A DNA stretch of 41,566 nucleotides from Photobacterium pectinilyticum (GCF_024357955.1 NZ_JANEYT010000041.1:1-41566), one strand, 5' to 3'. Positions 7,238 to 15,377 are shown, counted from the stretch's first letter. The notes: generated by a model from the sequence alone, not told the origin. Made by a program: numbers and translations.

Positions 7238-7270
7238 GCCTCCGCTTTCTGGCTAGCGGAGGCTTTTTTT
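7238..7270. terminator. Strong bidirectional rho-independent terminator
   Basis: An 8-bp perfect stem GCCTCCGC/GCGGAGGC with a 10-base loop has seven T residues after it and a long A-run before it. It serves the gene tail at 7112-7216 and sits directly against an IS6 end remnant. Confidence 0.85.
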
Positions 7271-7304
7271 GATTTTGTCGCAAAGTTATGCTGATGCACA
7301 AACG
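7271..7304 (-). mobile_element. 34-bp right-end remnant of an IS6-family element
   Basis: GATTTTGTCGCAAAG and the following bases match the right ends of copies 1 and 2. The stretch stops where the left end of the next full copy begins at 7305. Either an older copy was overrun by a new one, or a recombination joined two ends. Confidence 0.6.
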
Positions 7305-8113
7305 GGTTATGTCGCAAACAAGAGTGCTGAGTTAGGATCTCCGTCAGCACTCATTACCTTTAGCATTATGACTATCAACTTTTCCGGGCACCACTTTCCT
7401 TCCGACATCATCCTCTAGGTTATTCGCTATTACGTCTCTTATAAACTCAGTTACCGTGAAATCGAAGAGATCATGGCTGAGCGGGGTATCTATGTTGATC
7501 ACTCAACTATCAACCGGTGGGTCATCAAATATGCGCCATTGCTGGAGCATTGAGCTCGCGGAAGAAAAAAGCCAGTCGCCTCTTCGTGGTGGATGCACGA
7601 GACTTACATTAACGTCAAAGGTCAGTGGAAGTATTACTACCGAGCTGTAGATAAATACGGTGATGTGATTGATTTTATATTGCGTGATACGCGAGATAAA
7701 AAGGCAGCGATAGCCTTTTCCCAAAAGGCCATCGGCCAACATGGATTACCCGAAAAGGTGGTGATTGACGGCAGCCATTCCAACGCGTTAGCACTGCATC
7801 ATATCAATGTCCAACTCTGGTTGATGGGGAAGATGCTCAACTTGATTGAAGTCCTTCAAATTAAGTATTTGAACAACATTGTTGAGCAAAGCCACCGCAG
7901 AGTGAAAGGTAAAATGCATCAGTGTCTGGGATGGAAATCTGATGAAGGCGCTAAAGCCACACTCGCCGGCATAGAGCTGTGGTCGATGATTAAAAATGGA
8001 CAGCTCGACAATCCTGATGGTTTATCTGTTTGGGATGAATTCTACGCACTTTCAGCCTAATTGCATCTGGAAATCAGTACGGTTGTACTTCAGCATAACT
8101 TTTCGACATAACC
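7305..8113 (+). mobile_element. IS6-family element, full length but dead
   Basis: The terminal repeats GGTTATGTCGCAAAC and GGTTATGTCGAAAAG match at 13 of 15 bases, giving an element of 809 bp. The flanking 8-mers do not match, so no target duplication survives. A 9-bp inverted repeat GAGTGCTGA/TCAGCACTC lies 17 bases inside the left end, upstream of the transposase start; copy 2 lacks it. Confidence 0.8.
7368..8060 (+). pseudogene. IS6-family transposase, two stops and a lost catalytic Asp
   Basis: The frame begins at ATG 7368 with MTINFSGHHFPSDIIL and immediately meets a TAG where the relatives have a Gln codon. A second stop (TGA) follows at HLLEH. The first catalytic Asp of the WRMDETY motif has become His (WWMHETY), so the protein would be inactive even if read through. 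The other two catalytic positions (VVIDGSH and NNIVEQSHR) are kept. It is more diverged from copies 1 and 2 than those are from each other and is probably an older insertion. Confidence 0.85.
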
Positions 8114-8197
8114 CTATAGTTTAGGCCGTGGAAAAATCTTACTCCGTCATTCTTAACTCAGCAAAAAACATCAAAATAGACGACATCACTTCTGAAA

Positions 8198-8212
8198 AGA
8201 CTTTCTAAGTCT
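8198..8212 (-). terminator. Weak hairpin after the LysR-type gene
   Basis: AGACTT and AAGTCT pair perfectly around three bases, and TTTTC follows on the minus strand. It is 63 bases beyond the stop codon of the regulator gene and may end its transcript. Confidence 0.3.
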
Positions 8213-8275
8213 AAATATATTTTCGTGGTTATTGTTGTGCTGGTTATGTTGAGTTGGCCACAGATGGTTCTTGTT

Positions 8276-9175
8276 CTAGCTAATTCCCCCCCGGAGGGAT
8301 AACAAATAATTAATCAGCATCTTAATTCGGGTTGGTTGATTGTTGTCAGCGTAAACAAGATATATCGGAGTGGCTAAAGGTTGGTACTCTTCTAATATCA
8401 CCTTCAACCGACCGGCACTAATTGACCGACCAAGCATATTTTTAGGTAGCTGAACGATTCCCATTCCTTTGTCAGCACCTCGGACCAATGCCATTCCTTC
8501 ATTAATAATAAACCGGCTTTTCATGCTGATGGCTTGTGTCTTCAGGCCTACTTTGAACTGCCATTTTTCGGGCATACCGGTGATTTGTGAACGTAATATC
8601 AAGCACTGGTGGTTATCTAGGTCTTCTAAATTTTCAGGAATACCGTGCATATCAAGATACTCAGGTGATGCACAAGTTGTGAGTTGCTCTTCGTCAAGCT
8701 TCCTTGCGATGAAATTACTGTCCGTTAATTCTCCGATATGTATTGCCAGATCAAATTTCTCTTCAAATAAGTTAGCTGGTCGGTCATCCAAAATAATATC
8801 AAAGGTAAGCTCTGGGTTCTGTTGGGCAAACTGGTGTAACAGAGGAACAATATACCGTCCACCGTACACCCTTGGCAGCTTAATACTCATATTACCACAC
8901 GGGGTGCTGACCGAATCTTGAATACTATTCTCGACTTCTTCAAGCTCTTCCAGAATAGCTTTGAGCCTTTCAAATACCTGGATCCCCAAATCTGTCGGTA
9001 CTAAAGTTCGAGTCGTGCGACGGATCAGTCCAACTCCATATGATTTCTCGAGTCGAGACACGTTTTTGCTAACAGCAGAGGCTGAAATACCTATCTGCCG
9101 AGCAGCCTCAGAAAAACTGCCGTACTTCACTGAATAGACAAATGACAACATGTGGGAAAAAGAGGCAGTATTCAA
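8276..9175 (-). CDS. LysR-family transcriptional regulator
   Basis: A 299-residue protein of standard LysR-type length. An N-terminal winged helix-turn-helix is visible at residues 19-65 (GSFSEAARQIGISASAVSKNVSRLE, then RTTRTLVPTDLG). A periplasmic-binding-like effector domain follows from about residue 90. The effector domain phrases DLAIHIGELTDSNFIARKL and HQCLILR are those of the CrgA/AaeR-like subgroup. It is transcribed away from the ABC transporter operon and shares a 204-bp intergenic region with it, the usual layout of a LysR regulator and its target. A perfect inverted repeat in that region (9221-9243) is a likely binding site. The effector is unknown and is probably the transported compound or a derivative. 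Confidence 0.9.
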   Translation of the reverse strand: MNTASFSHMLSFVYSVKYGSFSEAARQIGISASAVSKNVSRLEKSYGVGLIRRTTRTLVPTDLGIQVFERLKAILEELEEVENSIQDSVSTPCGNMSIKLPRVYGGRYIVPLLHQFAQQNPELTFDIILDDRPANLFEEKFDLAIHIGELTDSNFIARKLDEEQLTTCASPEYLDMHGIPENLEDLDNHQCLILRSQITGMPEKWQFKVGLKTQAISMKSRFIINEGMALVRGADKGMGIVQLPKNMLGRSISAGRLKVILEEYQPLATPIYLVYADNNQPTRIKMLINYLLSLRGGIS

Positions 9176-9220
9176 AAGTAGCCATTCAGTTTAGTGAAAA
9201 TTGAACGTTATTTTGCTGTC

Positions 9221-9243
9221 GTTTCATGACGAAAAGATGAAAC
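9221..9243. promoter_or_regulatory. Inverted repeat between regulator and transporter, candidate LysR operator
   Basis: GTTTCAT and ATGAAAC are perfect 7-base arms separated by nine bases. The size and A/T-ended symmetry fit the T-N11-A type of LysR site. It lies 46 bases upstream of the regulator start and 137 bases upstream of the transporter start. Assignment is inference from position. Confidence 0.45.
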
Positions 9244-9379
9244 CACCTTCAACTAATTGTTGTTTCAGTTATGACCATAAGTATCATTGATTTGTCCTAC
9301 TCTCCTCATAGAATGCCAACCCAGAAACAAAAAAAGCGATTTAATAATTCAAATTCATTAAACAAGGCTGTTTAAAACT

Positions 9380-10363
9380 ATGAACAAATACATGCTTTCT
9401 TCATTGGCACTCTCTGCGGCGTTTAGCGTACAGGCACTGGCTGCGCCAGTGTTATATACGAATGACTTTGAAGAGATTATTGGCGAGCAATTTACCAAGG
9501 ACACCGGATACGAGTTAGATGTCGTAAAAATGTCTGGCGGTAACCTGATTGCGCGCATTGCTGCAGAGCGCAGCAACCCACAATGGGACCTTATCCTTTT
9601 TAACGGTGATAACACCCTACACTCTCTGAGTATGACCGGTGACCTGAAAGAGAACCTAAACCCAGCCAATGCGGCAAACCTAACCGAAGAAGCTCAGGCA
9701 CTTGTTCCGAGCAACCATGCATTTTACCCAGTCGGTATTTCTTCTGCATGTGTCATTGTTCAGCGCAAAGGCAACAATGTTGACGTTAACAGCTATCAGG
9801 ACATTACTAAGCCTGAATTAAAAGGTGTGGTTGGCATGGCTGACCCGTCAATTGCCGCGCCAACTTATCCTTGTGTAGCAGGCCTATTCCACGAACTGGG
9901 TGAAAAAGAGGCTAAAGCACTATTCTCTGATGCCTTTGATAACGGTATGCGTATATTCCGTACCAACGGTCCAACTGGTCGTGCTCTGCAATCCGGTGAA
10001 ATCGAGGTAGCCCTTCTCACTTCACAACAAGCTTATACATTTGTTGATCAAGGCGCTGACTTTGACATTATCTGGCCAGAAACGGGCACTCCAGCAACTG
10101 TCCGCGCCTTTGGTGTACAGGCCAACACTGCACATTCCGAGGCTACCGAAGCTTTTGCTAACTGGATGCTGAGCGAAAAAGGCCAACAGTTCCTCGCTGA
10201 CAATGGTGGCAGTGATGGTGTTTTCCGGCCGACAATAACACAAGCTACTGAGGTACCTTTCGGCCCGGGAATGGATGTGAAATACAACTTCACACCTGTG
10301 AAGTTTGCTTACGAAAACGATGAAGCGATCAAGAGCTGGTTTGCAGACAACGCGATTAACTAA
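9380..10363 (+). CDS. Periplasmic substrate-binding protein of an ABC transporter
   Basis: 327 residues with a classic signal peptide; cleavage is expected after ALA at residue 21, giving a periplasmic protein. The mature chain (VLYTNDFEEIIGEQFTKDTG at the front, NGPTGRALQSGEIEVALLTS in the middle) is of the family 1 type used for ferric iron, polyamines, phosphonates and similar ligands. I see no adjacent Tyr-Tyr pair of the sort that binds iron in FbpA, which weakens an iron assignment. The permease starts two bases after its stop, so the genes are one operon. A pyrophosphatase-like gene at the end of the operon hints at a phosphorus-containing ligand such as an aminoethylphosphonate. That is inference only. 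Confidence 0.85.
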   Translation: MNKYMLSSLALSAAFSVQALAAPVLYTNDFEEIIGEQFTKDTGYELDVVKMSGGNLIARIAAERSNPQWDLILFNGDNTLHSLSMTGDLKENLNPANAANLTEEAQALVPSNHAFYPVGISSACVIVQRKGNNVDVNSYQDITKPELKGVVGMADPSIAAPTYPCVAGLFHELGEKEAKALFSDAFDNGMRIFRTNGPTGRALQSGEIEVALLTSQQAYTFVDQGADFDIIWPETGTPATVRAFGVQANTAHSEATEAFANWMLSEKGQQFLADNGGSDGVFRPTITQATEVPFGPGMDVKYNFTPVKFAYENDEAIKSWFADNAIN

Positions 10364-10365
10364 TT

Positions 10366-12111
10366 ATGCCCACTCAATCTAAATCACAGGCGGAACTTGC
10401 CCCGCCTATTAACTTCACCAAACTCAAGCCGTTATTCCGTCTTTCTCCAGACCAAATCCTCGGCTTGTCAATCCTGTTTATTCTGGGGTTGCTCGTTTTG
10501 CTGCCTATGCTGATGGTAGTTCTGCAGCCGGTATTGCAATGGGTAGAAGTTGGATCCAATGCCGTAGGGCTTGGGGAAATTTTTCAACGTCGGCTTTGGA
10601 TGGCTTCGTTGCAAAATAGCCTCTACCTCTCTGTTGGAGCCGGTTTACTTGGCGGTGTCATGGGGGCTATGCTTGCCATAGCCAGACACTCATACCGCTT
10701 CCCAGGAAGCCGCTATGTCGATCTAATCGTATGGTGCATCTTAATCATCCCATCCTTTGTGATCGCACAAGGCTGGGTATTATTCGCCAGCCGCTCAGGG
10801 ATCTCGACGCAGCTGACGGGATCTCATCTCGTTTCTGATCTAGTGTTCAATCCCAATGGGTTGGTATTGATCATGGCTATGAAGAACTTTCCCCTCGCAT
10901 ATTTGGCTATGTCGGCAGCCCTGCAGTGGAGCATGAAAAACTTGAGCCTAGCAGGAAGACTGTGTGGCAGATCAGCCTGGCAAGTTTTTTTTACCGTGCG
11001 GATTCCCTTGCTACTGCCAGCCCTGCTGTCAGGGATAGTCTTGGTCTTCATTGATACCATCGGTGATTTCGGATTACCAGCGGCTTTGGCGACAAGTTAC
11101 CGATATCCAACACTCCCATATACGATCTATGCAGCCATTAACCACTCACCAATCCGTTTCGATTTAGCCGGAATACTCGCAACGTATTTGGCGATCATAA
11201 TGTTTGTTGCCCTATTTATCTATTTTTGGATATTACGGGCAAGGCCATACCAATTTTTAAGCAGTCAGTCCGGTATGCAAGAAACACCGATTGCCCCTTA
11301 CCCGAAAATGCTTGCCGGGGGTGTTTGGTTATTTCTTTTGGTTGCTGTTGGCATTCCTATTGGTACCAGCTTTATGGTGTCCTTTATGGGCCAGCTTTGG
11401 AATGGTTTTTTCATTGATAACTTCAGTTTGGATAACTATGTCAACCTTTTCCATAACCGGTCTTTGTTTGCTGAGGGATTAAAAAATGCTATTGCTATAG
11501 CAGGTCAGTCTTCTATCTTGAGCGCAATATTAGCTTTCTTGGCGGCGTACCTACTGACCTTTACCAATAATGGCATGAACAAGATCATTGATACCGCTTG
11601 TACATTGTCGATGGCAATACCTGGGGTGATTCTCGGCGTAGGATTCATCTTCGTCTGGAACTCACCTTGGCTCTCTTCGCTCGGCTTGAACCTTTACGGC
11701 AAATCTGAACTGTTGGTACTCGCATCTACTGCCACTTCGGTGCCTGTTGCCGTTCGTATATTGATGGGAGCGATGGCGCAAATCCCTATTAGCCAACTGA
11801 ATGCGGCACGCCTTCAAGGAGCAAGCTTGATCAGGCGCTTGCACACTATTGTTATGCCACTGGTGTTAACCGCACTGATATCAGCCACCTTATCAGGATT
11901 TGGTTCGAGTATCTTTGAGCTAGCAATTAACTCAATGCTTCGCCCACCGAAGTTTGAGATGCTTGCACCGTTTGTCAGCGCACAATTTGACTCGGGGGAA
12001 TATGGTATTTCAACCGCCGCCGTGTTTGTTGCGGGAACGGTGGCCGCGATGATTATTGCCGTCTGTAACGCCTTGCTGCGCCGCCATTTTGGACATTTGA
12101 TAAAAGAGTAA
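10366..12111 (+). CDS. Double-length ABC transporter permease
   Basis: 581 residues with about twelve membrane segments. Two homologous halves each carry a cytoplasmic EAA-type loop contacting the ATPase: AGRLCGRSAWQVFFTVRIPLL in the first half, and AARLQGASLIRRLHTIVMP in the second. This fused-pair architecture is that of FbpB/ThiP-like permeases and of the 2-aminoethylphosphonate importers I know of. It forms the inner-membrane channel for the substrate delivered by the upstream binding protein. The gene follows two bases after the binding protein and ends seven bases before the ATPase gene. The substrate cannot be read from the sequence. Confidence 0.9.
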   Translation: MPTQSKSQAELAPPINFTKLKPLFRLSPDQILGLSILFILGLLVLLPMLMVVLQPVLQWVEVGSNAVGLGEIFQRRLWMASLQNSLYLSVGAGLLGGVMGAMLAIARHSYRFPGSRYVDLIVWCILIIPSFVIAQGWVLFASRSGISTQLTGSHLVSDLVFNPNGLVLIMAMKNFPLAYLAMSAALQWSMKNLSLAGRLCGRSAWQVFFTVRIPLLLPALLSGIVLVFIDTIGDFGLPAALATSYRYPTLPYTIYAAINHSPIRFDLAGILATYLAIIMFVALFIYFWILRARPYQFLSSQSGMQETPIAPYPKMLAGGVWLFLLVAVGIPIGTSFMVSFMGQLWNGFFIDNFSLDNYVNLFHNRSLFAEGLKNAIAIAGQSSILSAILAFLAAYLLTFTNNGMNKIIDTACTLSMAIPGVILGVGFIFVWNSPWLSSLGLNLYGKSELLVLASTATSVPVAVRILMGAMAQIPISQLNAARLQGASLIRRLHTIVMPLVLTALISATLSGFGSSIFELAINSMLRPPKFEMLAPFVSAQFDSGEYGISTAAVFVAGTVAAMIIAVCNALLRRHFGHLIKE

Positions 12112-12118
12112 TCAAGAC

Positions 12119-13210
12119 ATGTCAAATCAATTACACACGCACTCTCAAGTTTTTTTGAGCTGTAGTAACGTTTCTCGCTCGATTGGACAACAGACTATCT
12201 TGAAGGACGTGTCTTTTACCCTTGAGGAAGGCCAAGTTTACTGTATTGTCGGACCGTCGGGTTCAGGTAAATCTTCCTTGCTGAAGATAGTGGCTGGCAT
12301 TGACGCTCCAGATAATGGGAGCGTCACCCTGCAAAATACCCTAATCACCCAAGGGCCAAAAATGCTGCCGCCTGAGCTGCGTCGTATGAATATGGTATTC
12401 CAGGACTACGCGTTATGGCCACATATGAAAGTCAGAGATATTATCGGTTATGGCTTGAATAAAATTGGCCGTGAGGCGCGCACCCGTCGTGTTGATGAAA
12501 TGCTCTCACTCCTGCAAATCACCCAGTATGCTGACCGTTACCCTCGCGAACTTTCCGGGGGCCAGGCTCAGCGGGTGTCCATTGCGAGAGCCATTGCCAC
12601 CAACCCTGATGTTTTGCTTTTTGATGAGCCACTGTCAAATCTGGATATACAGCTAAGAGCAGAAATGCGAGGTGAGTTTTCCAAATTATTCAAAAAGCTC
12701 AACAAAACAGTACTATATGTAACACACGACCCACTAGAGGCCTGCGCATTCGCTGATAAAATCATCGTAATGAAAGACGGTGAAATAGAACAAATAGATT
12801 CTCCACAAACGCTATTTTCCGCCCCTAATTCACCTTGGATCGCTTCTTTGGCAGGTTTTGACTGCAAGCTACCGGTTGAAAACGTCTTGATAGACCCAGG
12901 AACAAACACGGCTAGTGTTTCTTTCCACGGCAGAACTTTACATGCAAAACCTTCGGCTCATGCAGATGAATTAAGCAAACACATCTGGCTAAGAAGTGCC
13001 GGTCTAGGGTTCACTGCAAATAATGAGCAGCTTGAAAACTGCATCCCTGGCCGGGTGTTGAAATCAAGTTTTGAAGGTAGCCATTGGCGTATCGATCTCG
13101 ATATTGGTGCTGAGGTTGCTATCCCCATACAACACCCGGAAAGTATAGAGATAGATAGCACAGTCAATATCCATATGCCCTATGACCATTGTTTGCTGAT
13201 TAACGAGTAG
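12119..13210 (+). CDS. ABC transporter ATP-binding protein
   Basis: 363 residues. The nucleotide-binding domain shows Walker A GPSGSGKSS (residues 45-53), Q-loop VFQDYALWPHM, signature LSGGQAQRVSIARA, Walker B VLLFDEPLSNLD and switch His in THDPLEA. All are intact. Residues from about 245 on form a C-terminal regulatory TOBE-like domain, as in FbpC and PotA-type importers. It energises import through the preceding permease. Start ATG lies seven bases after the permease stop, and the next gene starts eight bases after its own stop, so all four genes are probably cotranscribed. Confidence 0.92.
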   Translation: MSNQLHTHSQVFLSCSNVSRSIGQQTILKDVSFTLEEGQVYCIVGPSGSGKSSLLKIVAGIDAPDNGSVTLQNTLITQGPKMLPPELRRMNMVFQDYALWPHMKVRDIIGYGLNKIGREARTRRVDEMLSLLQITQYADRYPRELSGGQAQRVSIARAIATNPDVLLFDEPLSNLDIQLRAEMRGEFSKLFKKLNKTVLYVTHDPLEACAFADKIIVMKDGEIEQIDSPQTLFSAPNSPWIASLAGFDCKLPVENVLIDPGTNTASVSFHGRTLHAKPSAHADELSKHIWLRSAGLGFTANNEQLENCIPGRVLKSSFEGSHWRIDLDIGAEVAIPIQHPESIEIDSTVNIHMPYDHCLLINE

Positions 13211-13218
13211 AGTGATAA

Positions 13219-13713
13219 ATGAAATATACAATGAAAGTGGAAATCCCTGCTGGCAGCATTACGCGATACAGCTTCGATGAAAAGGGACGACTAAAAGTAA
13301 AGCACTTCCAATCCATGCCGGTAAGCTATCCGGCAAACTACGGCTATATAGATGAAACATTGGCCGATGATGGTGCTGCTTCCGATGTACTGGTAATAAC
13401 CCGCGAGCCACTCCTGCCAGCGACTTATATCGATATCAAAGTGATCGGCTATATCGATATGACGGATGGTGGAGAAAAAGATGAAAAATTTATCGCAGTG
13501 CCCATCGAAGACGTTGATCCCACATACGCCGATATAAACTCGATTTTTGACCTGCCAAAGGCAGAACTCGATAGGATCTATGCTTTCTATAGCATCTATA
13601 AACAGTTGCCGGCAGGGCGAAAAGAAGTCCAGCTTGATGGCTATCAGGATGAGAAAGCCGCTTATGCATTGCTTGATAAGGCGCAGGCAAGATTCGCAAA
13701 ATCAGTGGCCTAA
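13219..13713 (+). CDS. Divergent family I inorganic pyrophosphatase-like protein
   Basis: 164 residues, close to the 175 of the E. coli enzyme. VEIPAGS, SYPANYGYIDETL, MTDGGEKDEKFIAVP and YSIYKQL align well with family I pyrophosphatase. Using E. coli numbering from memory, metal ligands Asp65, Asp70, Asp97 and Asp102 (here 51, 56, 83, 88), Lys104, Tyr51, Tyr55, Tyr141 and Lys142 are kept. Asp67 is Ala53, Lys29 is Arg16, Glu31 is Ser18 and Arg43 is His29, so the D-x-D-P-x-D signature is broken. These positions bind phosphate or activate the water, so the enzyme may be weak on pyrophosphate or act on another phosphorus compound. It starts eight bases after the ATPase gene. A coupled import-and-hydrolysis role is inference. 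Confidence 0.75.
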   Translation: MKYTMKVEIPAGSITRYSFDEKGRLKVKHFQSMPVSYPANYGYIDETLADDGAASDVLVITREPLLPATYIDIKVIGYIDMTDGGEKDEKFIAVPIEDVDPTYADINSIFDLPKAELDRIYAFYSIYKQLPAGRKEVQLDGYQDEKAAYALLDKAQARFAKSVA

Positions 13714-13789
13714 CTTTACCTTTTGCACTTCATAATTAGCCTTCAGCGCCGTGGATGATTGAAGCCAAGCGAAAGGCATTCATATAGCA

Positions 13790-13828
13790 AAGAACCAGAA
13801 TAACGTATAAACGTTTACTCTGGTTCTT
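13790..13828. terminator. Hairpin after the transporter operon
   Basis: AAGAACCAGA and TCTGGTTCTT form a perfect 10-bp stem with a 19-base loop that itself contains AACGTATAAACGTT. The T-run is poor. It lies between two convergent genes and may stop both. Confidence 0.45.
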
Positions 13829-13845
13829 ATCATCTTGCTAATGGA

Positions 13846-14258
13846 TTAGTTTGTATTCGCGTTGAGATCTTGCTCTGCAAGTGACAACATCGCAAACTCT
13901 TCTTCCGCGCTGCTTGCTACCAGCTTATTACGGCTATATAGCCCGTAATACACGCCGCCAATCAAAAAGAGTCCCATAGTCATGAAGAAGGCAGATGGGT
14001 CAAACGCATACACCCCTGTCATCGCAATAAGGGATAGGACTAATGAAATACCTGACGTAAACATGCCACCGGGAGTCTTATATGGTCGCTCTAACTCTGG
14101 CTGTTTAATTCGCAGTACAATGTGACTCAATTACATCAGCGCATAATATACCGTGGCACCGACGACCGCCATCGCCAAAATTAAGTCCCCTTCCCCCGTC
14201 AATGAAAACACGAAACCAAAGACACCAGGGACAACCAATGCACGTGAAGGCACTTTCT
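13846..14258 (-). pseudogene. 3' end of an ethanolamine permease gene (APC family), broken
   Basis: The remaining codons give membrane segments typical of amino acid-polyamine-organocation permeases (VVPGVFGFVFSLTGEGDL, then MFTSGISLVLSLIAMTGVYAF). The tail SRNKLVASSAEEEFAML is one I associate with ethanolamine permeases. The family match is good, and the ethanolamine assignment is moderate. An in-frame TAA at about 14130 interrupts the sequence after YYALM. The front two thirds are gone: the coding sequence stops at 14258, where an internally deleted IS6-type element begins. It is non-functional. Relatives are inner-membrane uptake systems for ethanolamine as a nitrogen and carbon source. 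Confidence 0.75.
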
Positions 14259-14465
14259 GGTTATGTCGCAAAGTTATGCTGAAGTACAACCGTACTGATT
14301 TCCAGATGCAATTAGGCTGAAAGTGCGTAGAATTCATCCCAAACAGATAAACCATCAGGATTGTCGAGCTGTCCATTTTTGCTCTATGCCGGCGAATGTG
14401 GCTTTAGCGCCTTCATCAGATTTCTATCCCAGACACTGATGCATTTTCCCTTTTGCGACAAAACC
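14259..14465 (-). mobile_element. 207-bp internally deleted IS6-family element
   Basis: Both terminal repeats are present (GGTTATGTCGCAAAG at the left, reverse of GGTTTTGTCGCAAAA at the right). Only the 3' end of the transposase gene remains between them, itself missing about 15 bases after GTCCATTTTT. The bulk of the gene between the GATGCATTTTCCC point and the outer end is gone. The flanking 8-mers CACTTTCT and CACATTGC agree at five positions only. The structure is that of a non-autonomous derivative that could be mobilised in trans. Confidence 0.75.
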
Positions 14466-14486
14466 CACATTGCTAACTTATAGAAG

Positions 14487-14718
14487 CTATTTGGATCTTT
14501 GACTTCCGTAAACTGCAAAAGTAAATGCCAGATACGCTGCAAGTGTTGATGTCATATTTCCCACATCTGTCGTTGGGTTTACTTCGGTAATGGCCATAAC
14601 ATCACAATGAGGTGCCAACATTTCAACCATCTGAAGGGCTTCATCTGAACTAATACCACCAGGCTCATGAGCACCGGCTCCTGGTGCATAAGCAAGATCA
14701 ACAGCATCAATGAAAAGA
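14487..14718 (-). pseudogene. 3' end of a ureohydrolase (agmatinase/arginase family) gene
   Basis: Read on the minus strand, the frame gives FIDAVDLAYAPGAGAHEPGG, then EVNPTTDVGNMTSTLAAY and a TAG stop. The first phrase is the metal-binding signature of the arginase/agmatinase family, in which the two Asp residues bind manganese; EVNP is the usual follow-up motif. Only about the last 75 codons survive. The upstream part has been replaced by the truncated IS1595-type element. It cannot be functional. Next to the broken permease tail, it suggests a lost locus for uptake and breakdown of amines. Confidence 0.75.
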
Positions 14719-15371
14719 ATGGTATTTCAGCGCTTGAACTTTCAAGACAATTGGGTGTTTCATATAACGCAGCATGGCGGCTCAAGCACAAGCTCATGCA
14801 GGCCATGAAAGAGCGTGATGATGAATCTCCTTTGGATGGGTATATCCAAATGGATGATGTTTACTGGGGGGGCGTGCAGCGAGGTGCTCGCGGACGGGGA
14901 GCCAAAGGGAAGCGGCCATTCGTTGCAGCAGTATCAATGAATGAAGAAGGTCACCCAATGAGAATGCGATTTAGTGTTGTCGAAGGATTCAGGAAAGTGG
15001 AGTTAACGAAATGGGCTAAGGTGCACTTGCGGCCTAAGTCATTGGCAATTTCAGATGGCTTAGCCTGTTTTAGAGGTGTTGAGGATGCAAAAAGCTTTCA
15101 CCTTGCCATTGTGACTGGCGGAGGTGCCGACTGTGTGGAGCTACCCTATTTCAAGTGGGTCAACACTATGATTAGTAATGTTAAAAATGCGATGCATGGT
15201 ACATATCATGCGATAAATAAGAAGCATCTACCACGCTATCTTGCAGAGTTCTGTTTTAAGTTTAATCGGCGGTTTAACATGGAAAAGATGTTGGAACAGC
15301 TCATTTATTCAGGTATTCAAACAGCACCGATGCCTCAACGTTTACTTAAATTAGCTGAGGCTCGGTGGTAA
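14719..15371 (+). pseudogene. IS1595-family transposase, N-terminally truncated
   Basis: The sequence from KNGISALELSRQLGVSYNAAWRLKHKLM onward is an IS1595-type DDE transposase. First acidic motif is in YIQMDDVYWGGV, a catalytic segment is around AISDGLACF, and FKWVNTMISNVKNAMHGTYH is seen near the C-terminus. An open frame extends upstream to 14667, but those first codons are antisense to the ureohydrolase remnant, so they are not transposase. Roughly the first 90 residues of a normal protein, including the zinc-binding domain, are missing. It is very probably inactive. Confidence 0.8.
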
Positions 15372-15377
15372 TCAGGA
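14719..15377 (+). mobile_element. IS1595-family element, left part missing (copy A)
   Basis: The left end and the N-terminal zinc-ribbon part of the transposase are absent. The junction with the ureohydrolase tail is within a few bases of 14719. The right end matches the fragment at 41497-41566 up to GGTGGTAATCAGG. The exact right boundary is uncertain because the two copies diverge there. Confidence 0.7.

Noticed and set aside
9380..12111. Ferric iron importer (FbpAB) assignment
   Set aside because: The fold family fits, but no adjacent Tyr pair for iron binding was seen and the linked pyrophosphatase-like gene does not fit iron uptake. The substrate is left open.
14667..14718. First 17 codons of the long IS1595 transposase frame
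   Set aside because: These bases are the antisense of the ureohydrolase signature region and have no similarity to IS1595 transposases, so they were excluded from the gene.
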